Of a stretch of 46,382 nt of DNA, positions 28,920-39,721 are shown piece after piece. The translations under genes and the position numbers were made by a program. Position 1 is the stretch's first letter. Each line of letters starts with the position of its first letter. The stretch is taken from assembly GCA_021736525.1 (NCBI GenBank), contig JAIPFR010000004.1:1-46382 (forward strand). Direction: 5' to 3'. The stretch is from Spirochaetia bacterium (GTDB lineage: Bacteria; Spirochaetota; Spirochaetia; JABMQR01). The notes beneath the pieces are model-generated. The model searched no databases, was not told the origin of the DNA, and worked only from the letters and a program-made list of their open reading frames with translations.

Positions 28920-29234
28920 ATGTACGCATTGGTAGAAATTAAAGGCAAGCAATACAAAGCACTTGAAGGTGCACAACTTACGGTAGACAGATTTGACAAA
29001 GAACCCGGCGATGTGCTCGAGTTTGAGTCAGTCCTCATGATATCTGATGGTGATGCGACAGAAGTAGGCAATCCCTATGTCAAGGGAGCAAAAGTAACAG
29101 CTGTAGTAAACGAACAGGTTAAGGGAAAGAAAATTACAATCCTTAAATTCAAACGAAGAAAAGGATATCGTAAGAAGCAAGGACACCGGCAGAAGTATTC
29201 TGTGTTAACTGTTCAGGACATTCAAGCAAAATAA
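28920..29234 (+). CDS. rplU: 50S ribosomal protein L21
   Basis: ATG 28920: MYALVEIKGKQYKALEGAQLTVDRF...KFKRRKGYRKKQGHRQKYSVLTVQDI. Confidence 0.95.
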   Translation: MYALVEIKGKQYKALEGAQLTVDRFDKEPGDVLEFESVLMISDGDATEVGNPYVKGAKVTAVVNEQVKGKKITILKFKRRKGYRKKQGHRQKYSVLTVQDIQAK

Positions 29235-29253
29235 CTAATTCAGGAGAATACTC

Positions 29254-29505
29254 ATGGCACATAAAAAAGGGGGCGGAAGCTCTAAAAACGGCAGAGACTC
29301 CGAGTCTAAACGGCTGGGCGTCAAGCGGTTCAGCGGACAGGTAGTAAAAGCTGGAGAAATCATCGTTCGCCAGAGAGGAACGAAGATTCACCCGGGAACA
29401 AATGTCGGCTGCGGACGCGATTTTACGTTATTTGCAAAAATAAGTGGAAAAGTTGATTTCTCTACGCGCATGAACCGTAACTACGTATCCATCGTAGCTG
29501 AATAA
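29254..29505 (+). CDS. rpmA: 50S ribosomal protein L27
   Basis: [52 protein letters not shown]. Confidence 0.97.
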   Translation: MAHKKGGGSSKNGRDSESKRLGVKRFSGQVVKAGEIIVRQRGTKIHPGTNVGCGRDFTLFAKISGKVDFSTRMNRNYVSIVAE

Positions 29506-29535
29506 ATTGTTTTTTCAATTTCCGGAAATTAGTAA

Positions 29536-31219
<1,684 letters not shown>

Positions 31220-31776
31220 GGAGATAGTTAGGAGAAGCGTTTCCCAGAGCCGGTTTAAACATTCTTTATTGACGTTAAAAGTTGCAGTACGGCTTGCACA
31301 AAGATTTTCGGTAGATTGTCTGAAAGCAAAAATAGCAGCAGTCTGGCATGATTATGCACGAGAATGGAGCGGCGAACAAATTCTGGCAACCGTCCTCCAA
31401 TCAAATCGCTGCCAACCACAGAAATGTGAATTGGAGAATCCCATGCTTCTTCATGGGGCGGCTGCAGCTTTGGAATTGGAAAAATATATACCCTATATTG
31501 ATAATGAGATTCTCCTTGCTATACGCTGGCATACTATTGGTTCGGTAAAGATGGGTAGACTGGGTTACATCATCTATACAGCGGATTTTATTGAAGAGAG
31601 CAGGAAACATATCACTCGGCATGAAAAAGCTCGTCTGGAAGAACTGGAGAGCCCTGAGGCCATGGTGCTTGAGATTCTTGATGATACTATTCCCTATTTA
31701 TCTGTAAAAAGAAAAACCATAGCAGAATCAACATTAATCCTTCATCATCAACTCAGGCAGGGGCTGATGGCAGGCT

Positions 31777-32445
31777 ATGAAAAATAGAAAAAAAAGTGCC
31801 TTGTTCTGCAGTATAGTAATCTTATTGTTCTTTTCAGCATCCTGTACCTCTGTGGATGATGATAAGGTCAGGGAAATGCTCATAATCGGGAATGTCGGTC
31901 ATGGATTGTCCGGCTCTGAAAAATTCGTTTCCTCAGCAGCATTGATTCTTTTTAATCAAAGCAGTGGAAGAATAGTGTTGATCCCCATTAAGGCAGCTGG
32001 ATTGGAACCTGATATTCAGAAAGGCTATCAGATAAGAGAAGCTATTCAGGATATTCTTGCCATTTCCGCAGATTATTTTATTGATTTTACCGGCCGTCCG
32101 GCAGAAAATCTGCTTGAAATTCTTGAAGCTGTAAGTGGAGATTACCTCCTGTCGGATACAGTAGAGGCTCAGCAATCATTTGAGGAAGAAATTATTGAGT
32201 ATTCTGCAATACTGATTAATAACGCATCCTTTTTTCTAGAAGAGGAAGTGTTCAGTCATATTCTAGCCGTATCCGGAGATTCAGTACCTGAAGGTTTACT
32301 GCGGACGCTTTTAAAAATGCTCGATTCGGGCGAATCCGACTTAGTCTATATGCCGTGTTTGCTGATTGACAATAATGCGGTAAAGGGCTATTTCTATGAG
32401 AGAGAATATATTGATCAAATCAAATCGGTACTTGAGAGGGAATGA
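31777..32445 (+). CDS. Lipoprotein, probably a degenerate LytR-CpsA-Psr (LCP)-derived protein
   Basis: Signal with lipobox FFSASC; LCP-like pattern ALILFNQSSGRIVLIPIKA...IREAIQDILAISADYFIDFTGRPAENLLEILEAVSGD; located between yqeK and rsfS where LCP genes often sit. Confidence 0.55.
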   Translation: MKNRKKSALFCSIVILLFFSASCTSVDDDKVREMLIIGNVGHGLSGSEKFVSSAALILFNQSSGRIVLIPIKAAGLEPDIQKGYQIREAIQDILAISADYFIDFTGRPAENLLEILEAVSGDYLLSDTVEAQQSFEEEIIEYSAILINNASFFLEEEVFSHILAVSGDSVPEGLLRTLLKMLDSGESDLVYMPCLLIDNNAVKGYFYEREYIDQIKSVLERE

Positions 32446-32556
32446 GAGCAGGTATCATTCTGCCATAATTGAATAATTGACGGGTTGAGTATAAGAGAAT
32501 CTGTCATAGCAAAAAGAAAAAGCAAAAAGAAATAAGAGGATTGGTTTTAGACACGA

Positions 32557-32925
32557 ATGGTTGATAACAATTTTGATAAAATTCACGATTTAGCAGTAAA
32601 AACTGCAAAAATGCTTAATGATCATAAAGGAATAGATACTGTTCTTATTGATGTTTCACAAGTCAGCACCTGGACAAGTTTTTTTATCATAACAACAGTT
32701 ATGAGTACTGGGCACCTTCGTGGACTGGTTAAAGAGCTGCGTAATTTTCTGGCGGACCAATCTGTGGAAATCTTTCATAAACATAAGCAGATTGATGATA
32801 ACGGTTGGGAACTGATGGACTGTGGAGATTTTATTGTTCATCTTATGTCTCAAGAAAAAAGAGACTTTTATGATTTGGATAAACTCTGGCACCAAGGGGA
32901 TATGATCACCTTGGAAGCCAGATGA
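32557..32925 (+). CDS. rsfS: Ribosome silencing factor
   Basis: KGIDTVLIDVSQVSTWTSFFIITTVMSTGHLRGLVKEL...DNGWELMDCGDFIVHLMSQEKRDFYDLDKLW. Confidence 0.93.
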   Translation: MVDNNFDKIHDLAVKTAKMLNDHKGIDTVLIDVSQVSTWTSFFIITTVMSTGHLRGLVKELRNFLADQSVEIFHKHKQIDDNGWELMDCGDFIVHLMSQEKRDFYDLDKLWHQGDMITLEAR

Positions 32926-32995
32926 GTTTTTAACCTGCATGATACCTGCGTTTACGGATAATAGAAACTTATTTTACTCGTTCTATTAGTAAGTT

Positions 32996-33250
32996 CTATT
33001 CGTAATCGTCGAAATCAAATCCCTGTGAAGATGAATAACTCTCGTCATCCATATCATCATGTTCAATATGAAAACCTTCTTCATTGAGATGGTCTTCGTC
33101 ATAAACATCTTCATCTGTCAGACTGTCATCAAATTCATCCTCAAGTAAGTCCTCATCCATGAATTCTTCATCAAATACGGGTCGATTGTCATCAAAATCA
33201 TCATCGATGTAATCATCAAGAAATGAATCGTCATTGTCGAAATTATCCAT
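32996..33250 (-). CDS. Hyperacidic small protein (84 aa)
   Basis: About 40 of 84 residues are D/E by hand count, no Lys, one Arg. A GGGGGAAG Shine-Dalgarno-like element lies just upstream of the ATG on the minus strand. Confidence 0.7.
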   Translation of the reverse strand: MDNFDNDDSFLDDYIDDDFDDNRPVFDEEFMDEDLLEDEFDDSLTDEDVYDEDHLNEEGFHIEHDDMDDESYSSSQGFDFDDYE

Positions 33251-33429
33251 AAAGCACTTCCCCCGTTATTCCAATTTGTTTCCTTGATACAGCGTTAAGC
33301 AGAAGACAATAAATCATTAAGATATTGCCGAAAACACACACCTAATCTAAAAATATGCCATGAAATTGGAGTATGTCAATAATTAATTTGAAAATTGACA
33401 AGTATGTTTCATTAGGTTATCGTATCACT

Positions 33430-34380
33430 ATGAAAATTTATCAGGAAATACAAGCTTCCGCAAAGATTAATCTGCATTTAAAGGTGCTTGAAAGGCGAAA
33501 GGATGGGTTTCACGGGATAGAATCTATTTTTCAGAAAATTTCTCTTTATGATAGAATTCTGCTGCATGCAGAGGATGCTGATGATTTTTCATGTAGAATA
33601 ATCGACAATTCCGGGATTCCTGAAAAAGAGAATATTCTGTATAAAGCTGCGAAACTGTTTTCTGACTGTTCCGGTTTTCCTTTAAGGGTTCTGATCGAAA
33701 TGGAGAAAGGGATACCAATGGGAAGCGGTCTTGGCGGTGGGTCTAGTGATGCTGCAGTCCTGCTTAAGACATTGAACCAGGCTTCCGGTTTTTTCTTTAC
33801 CGATGAATACCTGAATTTGCTTGCATCTCAATTAGGAAGTGATATTCCTTTTTTTCTTCGTAATGAAACTGCGGCTTTTGTAACAGGCAAAGGTGAAGTT
33901 GTTTCTCCCATAGGTTTATCAGCAGCAGTCAGCCAACCTTATTTTGAATATTGGATAGCCCTGATCTATCCTGGATTTACTGTTTCAACTGCTGAGGCCT
34001 ATTACAGAATTGATGCCCTGCGAAAAAAAGATTATAGCAGATATGCGGAAAAGAATTCTGCGGATCCTTTACAACATAGTCAAACTGAATTGTCTGACCG
34101 TATTACCTCTTTATCTGCTGGTATTTTCCTTCTGCAGCCACCTGGGAAGTGGCCCTTTTTTAATGATTTTGAACCGATAATCTGCAGCAGTAATCCTGTT
34201 TATGAAAAAATACGAATGGAACTTAGAAATCATAATGCTTTATTTACCTCTCTCACTGGCAGCGGTGCCGCGTATTACGGTCTTTTCTCTTCTGAAGAAC
34301 AGGCCGTAAGGGCTTCGCTGGACCTGAGACGGAATCTAACGGAAAATGCAGAAGTTTATGCAGTAAAATTCTGTCAGTGA
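33430..34380 (+). CDS. ispE: 4-diphosphocytidyl-2-C-methyl-D-erythritol kinase
   Basis: ASAKINLHLKVLERRKDGFHGIESIFQKISLYD, MGSGLGGGSSDAAVLL; ATG 33430 preferred over the listed upstream start. Confidence 0.93.
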   Translation: MKIYQEIQASAKINLHLKVLERRKDGFHGIESIFQKISLYDRILLHAEDADDFSCRIIDNSGIPEKENILYKAAKLFSDCSGFPLRVLIEMEKGIPMGSGLGGGSSDAAVLLKTLNQASGFFFTDEYLNLLASQLGSDIPFFLRNETAAFVTGKGEVVSPIGLSAAVSQPYFEYWIALIYPGFTVSTAEAYYRIDALRKKDYSRYAEKNSADPLQHSQTELSDRITSLSAGIFLLQPPGKWPFFNDFEPIICSSNPVYEKIRMELRNHNALFTSLTGSGAAYYGLFSSEEQAVRASLDLRRNLTENAEVYAVKFCQ

Positions 34381-34622
34381 ATGATTATTTGTTTGAGGAG
34401 TGTGCAGGAGATAGAAACAAATAGATATTCGTTGCAAGTTCTGTGATATAAATACTTGCGATTCCACAATATGGGGGTTACAATACTTCTACATGCAAAA
34501 TTAGATATTTTGATATTTTCTGTTTATTCTTGGTTTTTGTTTTTTGATTCAGAAAATGGTAATGCTTGTAGAAAGAATTGTTAATAAATTGTATAGAAGT
34601 CGAAAAGTAGCATGGAGGATCT

Positions 34623-34898
34623 ATGGAAATCACTGACATCCGGGTTAGAAGAGTGACAACTGAGGGCAAGCTTAAAGCATATGTTACCGTCACTTTTGAC
34701 AATGCTTTTGTTGTGCATAATGTAAAAGTGATTGAAGGAAAAAATGGAGCTTTTATCGCCATGCCAAGCCGGAAAACAAAGAATGGTGAGTATAAGGATG
34801 TTGCCCATCCAATCAGTTCTGATTTTCGTGGTAAACTTCAGGATATGATACTTCAGGAGTATGTGAAAACTCCTGAAGATGAAATAGGGGAAAATTAA
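34623..34898 (+). CDS. spoVG: SpoVG family nucleic-acid-binding regulator
   Basis: [64 protein letters not shown]. Confidence 0.97.
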   Translation: MEITDIRVRRVTTEGKLKAYVTVTFDNAFVVHNVKVIEGKNGAFIAMPSRKTKNGEYKDVAHPISSDFRGKLQDMILQEYVKTPEDEIGEN

Positions 34899-35096
34899 AA
34901 CATCCTGCTATACTGAAGCTAATGCATGTACCCTAAGGTAAATCTCGAACGGTAGAATCCGCAAAATGATCAATGAATGGATGATTAGTTCGATATACTC
35001 CTAGACACATTCAAAAAAAAAATATAATCTTCGATAGTTGCGGCATGCTCATTGCCTTGATGAAATAGAAAGGTATGAACATGCCTCTTGAAAAGT

Positions 35097-35168
35097 TGGG
35101 GCGTCGTCAAGCGGTTAAGACATCGGTTTTTGGTGCCGACATCGCAGGTTCGAATCCTGCCGCCCCAG
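35097..35168 (+). tRNA. tRNA-Gln (anticodon TTG), CCA not encoded
   Basis: Acceptor TGGGGCG/CGCCCCA, anticodon arm TCGGT-TTTTGGT-GCCGA, T-arm CAGGTTCGAATCCTG. Confidence 0.95.
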
Positions 35169-35193
35169 TACTCATTGTGATTATAAGGAGAAG

Positions 35194-35841
35194 ATGATGG
35201 TAACAGTAACAGAAGATAAAATACTGAATGGTGAAAAAAGAAGTGAAACTGGTACTTCCGCTTCTCGCCGATTCCGGAAGCAAGGACAAATACCTGCTGT
35301 AATATATGGTAAAAATGATCCTGTGCATATTACGATAAATTCGGCGGAATTTAATTCAAAAATCAAGCATGTTTCTGAAAGCGGATTGCTGACGATAAAA
35401 TTAGGCCGGAGTAAGCACGCCGTTCTCATAAAGGATTTTCAGGATAATCCACTAAAACGAGAGATATATCATATAGATTTTTTTGAAGTGACCCAGGGGG
35501 AGAAGCTGCATATGACTGTACCTGTCATCCTTCAAAATGCTGGCACAGCACCAGGAGTCCGGCTTGGAGGAATGCTTGAACAGATAATGCATGAGGTAGA
35601 GATAGAGTGTCTGCCCAAAGATATACCTGAACATATATACTGTGACGTATCCAGTCTTAATTTGAATGAAAGCATACCTGTCGGTGGTCTTGTAGTATCT
35701 CAGGGTATTAAACTTATTTCTGACCTGGATCAGACTGTTGTTACGATAACTTCACACAAAGAAGAAGTTCCTGAAGGGGAAGGTGAGGAAGAGGAAGTTG
35801 TTGTACTTACTGAAAAGAAGGCCGGTGAATCAGGAGAATAG
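35194..35841 (+). CDS. rplY: 50S ribosomal protein L25 (CTC type)
   Basis: SASRRFRKQGQIPAVIYGKNDPVHITINSAEF; VILQNAGTAPGVRLGGMLEQIMHEVEIECLPKDIPEHI; acidic C-terminus. Confidence 0.93.
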   Translation: MMVTVTEDKILNGEKRSETGTSASRRFRKQGQIPAVIYGKNDPVHITINSAEFNSKIKHVSESGLLTIKLGRSKHAVLIKDFQDNPLKREIYHIDFFEVTQGEKLHMTVPVILQNAGTAPGVRLGGMLEQIMHEVEIECLPKDIPEHIYCDVSSLNLNESIPVGGLVVSQGIKLISDLDQTVVTITSHKEEVPEGEGEEEEVVVLTEKKAGESGE

Positions 35842-35843
35842 TA

Positions 35844-36419
35844 CTGTATCTTATTTTAGGACTCGGAAATCCCGGAAAGAAGTATGAGAAAACTAACCAT
35901 AATGTCGGGTTTGCAGCTGTAGATTTACTAGCTGCAGACCATGGTGTTCGTTTGAGAAAGTTATGGCTCAATCCTATAGAATTAGGTTATGGAACTGTTG
36001 ATCCAGTGCACAGCCGTTTCTATCTTGCCAAACCCCTGACTTATATGAATAAATCTGGAGAGGTCCTGTCAAGGCTTTTGCGAAAAACTCGCACAACCCC
36101 CTCAAACCTGCTAGTTATATGTGATAATTTAGATTTACCGCCTGGAAGAATACGAATTCGCTACGGCGGTTCCAATGCCGGACACAACGGCCTTAAGTCA
36201 GTTATCAATTTTTTGGGAACCAGTGATTTCTTGCGGGTTTACATCGGTATTGGTCGTCCCCAGGCAGGTGTGTCGATAATTGATCATGTGCTTGGAATCC
36301 CCGAAAATCCCCAACCTTTTAACTATGGCATCAAACTGGCTTCTGAAGCCGTGTTTAAGCTGCTGAAAGGGGAACCTGAAGACAAGGTGAAAAATGAGTT
36401 CAATCGTAAGGGTTCTTGA
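35844..36419 (+). CDS. pth: Peptidyl-tRNA hydrolase, apparent non-AUG (CTG) start
   Basis: Frame read upstream of the listed ORF: (CTG)YLILGLGNPGKKYEKTNHNVGFAAVDLLAADHGVRLRKLW...; catalytic GLGNPG, HNVG, VICDNLDLPPGRIR. GGAGA at 35833-35837. Confidence 0.88.
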   Translation: MYLILGLGNPGKKYEKTNHNVGFAAVDLLAADHGVRLRKLWLNPIELGYGTVDPVHSRFYLAKPLTYMNKSGEVLSRLLRKTRTTPSNLLVICDNLDLPPGRIRIRYGGSNAGHNGLKSVINFLGTSDFLRVYIGIGRPQAGVSIIDHVLGIPENPQPFNYGIKLASEAVFKLLKGEPEDKVKNEFNRKGS

Positions 36420-37827
36420 GGGAAGGGTTGCAGACTTCTTTGCGGAAAAAGAACTAAACCAAACACCATGTCTGGCTGCAGCATTTTCTGGCGGTCCGGA
36501 TTCTACAGCATTGCTGCACCTTTTGTCGTCTATATCAAAAAAGAGTAAATATAGTGTAAATCTTGAATCTCTTTTTGCCGTCTATGTCAATCACAATCTG
36601 AGAAGCAGAAGTGAACTGCGGCAGGAATTGGATATAGTTCAAAAAACTGCATCCTTAATGGGAGTAAAGCTGCAAATCCTTTCGTTACCTCCTGGTGAGA
36701 TAGAGCTGATAGGCAAAGCAAGGGGACGTGGCATTGAAGAAGCAGCTCGCGAAGCAAGGTACAGGATTATCCATTCGTGGATGCAAAGGGAACAGGTACA
36801 TGTTCTTGTGACAGCCCATACACTGGATGATCAGATTGAGACCATGATTATGCGTTTTTTTCAAGGCTCTGGAATGGAGGGGATGCGGGGTATTCCAGAA
36901 AAAAAGGAGTATGTTTTCCGTCCTCTTCTAGGCACCACAAAAGCTGAAATTCTGGAATACCTGTATGATGTAGGCATTCATTACTCAATTGATTCAACTA
37001 ATCAGGAAAATAGATTTCTGCGAAACAGAATTCGGAATATTATACCGGAGATTGAAAAAGTGTTTCCCGGACTCTATGGTTCTCTCCTGAGTTTTCGTGA
37101 AAAAGCTGAATTACTATCAGAGCATATAGATTCAAAAAATCGTCATGACTACCTGTCTTCAATGCTTGTCAAGGACTTTGATATTGTTTCATTTTCACTT
37201 GAAGATTTTCTGAAGTTGGACAGATATGAGAGAATGTGTCTGCTTTACGAGGCCTGGGGTTTACTTCGCGGTAACAGTCAGCCAGTTCCCTACGCGGTTA
37301 TTAGACCTCTTTTCACATTAACTCCGAAAGCACAGAAGCGTATTCTTGAATATGATGGTACCAGTATGTATACTGATGGAAATAGATTTTTCTGGACTGA
37401 TCATGTTGTCCATAGTCGGAAAAATAAGTATCTTAAAGTTGCTAATGAAAAAGAAGTTTCTTTGGTTTCTGATTACTATTTATATATTCGTGAAACTTTT
37501 TTACCTGAAGAAGGTGAGATACTACTTGATCCTTCAAAACTTTCCTTGCCGCTTGTTGTAAGATCAGCTTTACCGGGTGATTACATATACCTGACAGAGG
37601 GGGTTAAACAGTTAAACAAGCTTTTTAAGGATTGGAAAATATTTTCTGACAACCGCTGGATTGTTCCGGTAATTGAAGATCGAGAGGGGATTCTTGCCGT
37701 CATGGGAGAGGAGTTTGGCGGCAGTAACAGGATTGCAAAAAAAATGAAAAATGAATTTACATCTGGGAAAAAAAGAATGGCCCTTAAGGTGAAATATTCA
37801 GGGAGTTGTAGTGGATACGCAAAATAA
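36394..37827 (+). CDS. tilS: tRNA(Ile)-lysidine synthase
   Basis: AAFSGGPDSTALLHLL PP-loop, YVNHNLRSRSE, TAHTLDDQIETMIMRFFQGSG. Confidence 0.93.
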   Translation: MSSIVRVLEGRVADFFAEKELNQTPCLAAAFSGGPDSTALLHLLSSISKKSKYSVNLESLFAVYVNHNLRSRSELRQELDIVQKTASLMGVKLQILSLPPGEIELIGKARGRGIEEAAREARYRIIHSWMQREQVHVLVTAHTLDDQIETMIMRFFQGSGMEGMRGIPEKKEYVFRPLLGTTKAEILEYLYDVGIHYSIDSTNQENRFLRNRIRNIIPEIEKVFPGLYGSLLSFREKAELLSEHIDSKNRHDYLSSMLVKDFDIVSFSLEDFLKLDRYERMCLLYEAWGLLRGNSQPVPYAVIRPLFTLTPKAQKRILEYDGTSMYTDGNRFFWTDHVVHSRKNKYLKVANEKEVSLVSDYYLYIRETFLPEEGEILLDPSKLSLPLVVRSALPGDYIYLTEGVKQLNKLFKDWKIFSDNRWIVPVIEDREGILAVMGEEFGGSNRIAKKMKNEFTSGKKRMALKVKYSGSCSGYAK

Positions 37828-39703
37828 TAATGACAATCAAAATAACAACAATAATGGCATGGGGCCGAAGTTTGATTTCGGGAAAAATAAATTTGCCCTT
37901 TTTTTTATTGTCTCATTGATAATTATGTTTGGAATAGTGTTGTTTTCAAACAATACAGGAGCTTCTCAAGAGGTTCCATATTCTACTTTCATTAATTACG
38001 TAGAATCAGGACAAGTTTCCTCAGTTGAAATTTTTGATACAAGTGATGTTTATTTTACGCTTACTAATCAGAATACAACCGGTCCATCAATACGATACTC
38101 CACGAGAATTCCCTATTTTGATGATGAACTTATGAGGATGCTTACAGAAAGCGGTATTCGTGTAACCGGAAGCGTGAAGGGAACATCGGCTCTCCAGATT
38201 ATTTTTCAGCTTCTTCCGTGGGTGATTTTTGTCGGATTCTTTTATGTGATGTACAAACAAACCCAGGGAGCAGGGGGTAAAGCATTTTCTTTTGGCAAAA
38301 GCAGGGCAAAGGAGTATAAAAACAGCGATATAAAGATTACTTTTGAGGATGTTGCAGGTCAGAAAGAAGCAAAATATGAACTTCAGGAGGTTGTTGATTT
38401 TCTGAAGAACCCCAAAAAATTTGTTGATATTGGAGCTAAAATACCAAAAGGCGTCTTGCTGGTTGGAATGCCGGGAACAGGTAAAACTCTACTTGCGAAA
38501 GCTGTTGCGGGTGAAGCAGGCGTAGCTTTTTACCATATGTCCGGTTCTGATTTCGTTGAAATGTTTGTAGGAGTTGGAGCCAGCCGGGTCAGGGACCTTT
38601 TTGAGCAGGGGCGTAAAAATTCGCCTTGCATACTCTTTATTGACGAACTTGATGCAGTAGGGCGTTCGCGGGGTGCAGGCTATGGTGGGGGTAATGATGA
38701 ACGTGAACAGACCCTGAATCAAATGCTGGTTGAAATGGATGGTTTTGACACTAAAACTGGTGTAATAGTTATTGCTGCAACTAATAGACCCGATGTTCTC
38801 GATCCGGCACTGATGCGTCCAGGAAGATTTGATCGACAAGTAGTTGTGGACATGCCTGATATTCAGGAACGTGAGGATATTCTGAAAATACACTGTCGAA
38901 AGCTTCATCTTGACAGAAATGTTGACCTTCAACGAATAGCGCGAGCGACTCCCGGGACTTCAGGAGCAGATTTAGCCAACCTGGTAAATGAAGCCGCCCT
39001 CTTTGCGGCGAGAAACAACAGTAAGGCTATAGAGATGATTCATTTTGAAGAAGCTCGAGATAAAATACTTCTTGGTGTTGCCAGGAAATCAAAAGTCATG
39101 ACTGTGGAAGAAAAGCGTGCGACAGCTTATCATGAAGCCGGTCATACTCTCATGTATTACTATCTTGATCACCTTGATCCCCTGCATAAGGTAACAATAA
39201 TACCGCATGGAAGAGCTCTTGGTATGACATTGTCACTTCCCGAAAAAGATACCTATACCAAAAATAAAAGCGCTTTACTCGATTTTATCAAAGTTACTAT
39301 GGGGGGGTTTGTAGCAGAAGAAATTTTCTATGGAGAAACAACTACAGGAACCTCAAATGATATCAAACAGGCGACTTCACTTGCAAGAAGAATGGTTTTG
39401 GAGTGGGGAATGAGCAGCCTGGGGTTTGTGGCTTACGGTCAAGAGGATGAACCAATTTTCATAGGAAAGGAAATAGCTCAGCATAAAGATTATTCTGAAG
39501 AGACAGCCAGAAAGATTGATGACGAAGTGCACAAAATTCTGGAGAAAGCTCTTGAAGAGACCCGGGTACTTCTCGGGGCTCACAAGGATGAACTTGAAAA
39601 ATTGACCTCGGCTCTTGTTGAACATGAAACATTAGATGACGAAGAAATCCGAAAGCTTCTTGGTTTTGAGGAGCGTAAGTCTGCTGTTAATTTTACCTCT
39701 TAG
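37811..39703 (+). CDS. ftsH: ATP-dependent zinc metalloprotease FtsH
   Basis: [81 protein letters not shown] start overlapping tilS. Confidence 0.97.
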   Translation: MDTQNNNDNQNNNNNGMGPKFDFGKNKFALFFIVSLIIMFGIVLFSNNTGASQEVPYSTFINYVESGQVSSVEIFDTSDVYFTLTNQNTTGPSIRYSTRIPYFDDELMRMLTESGIRVTGSVKGTSALQIIFQLLPWVIFVGFFYVMYKQTQGAGGKAFSFGKSRAKEYKNSDIKITFEDVAGQKEAKYELQEVVDFLKNPKKFVDIGAKIPKGVLLVGMPGTGKTLLAKAVAGEAGVAFYHMSGSDFVEMFVGVGASRVRDLFEQGRKNSPCILFIDELDAVGRSRGAGYGGGNDEREQTLNQMLVEMDGFDTKTGVIVIAATNRPDVLDPALMRPGRFDRQVVVDMPDIQEREDILKIHCRKLHLDRNVDLQRIARATPGTSGADLANLVNEAALFAARNNSKAIEMIHFEEARDKILLGVARKSKVMTVEEKRATAYHEAGHTLMYYYLDHLDPLHKVTIIPHGRALGMTLSLPEKDTYTKNKSALLDFIKVTMGGFVAEEIFYGETTTGTSNDIKQATSLARRMVLEWGMSSLGFVAYGQEDEPIFIGKEIAQHKDYSEETARKIDDEVHKILEKALEETRVLLGAHKDELEKLTSALVEHETLDDEEIRKLLGFEERKSAVNFTS

Positions 39704-39721
39704 CGAGTAAGATGAAAATCT

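Noticed and set aside
29235-29253. Missing Prp protease gene between rplU and rpmA as an anomaly
   Set aside because: L27 here begins directly [22 protein letters not shown] without the cleavable extension, so no Prp is expected.
35169-35193. tRNA-Gln as an attachment site for a mobile element
   Set aside because: Downstream genes are housekeeping (rplY, pth, tilS, ftsH); no integrase or direct repeat of the tRNA 3' end was seen.
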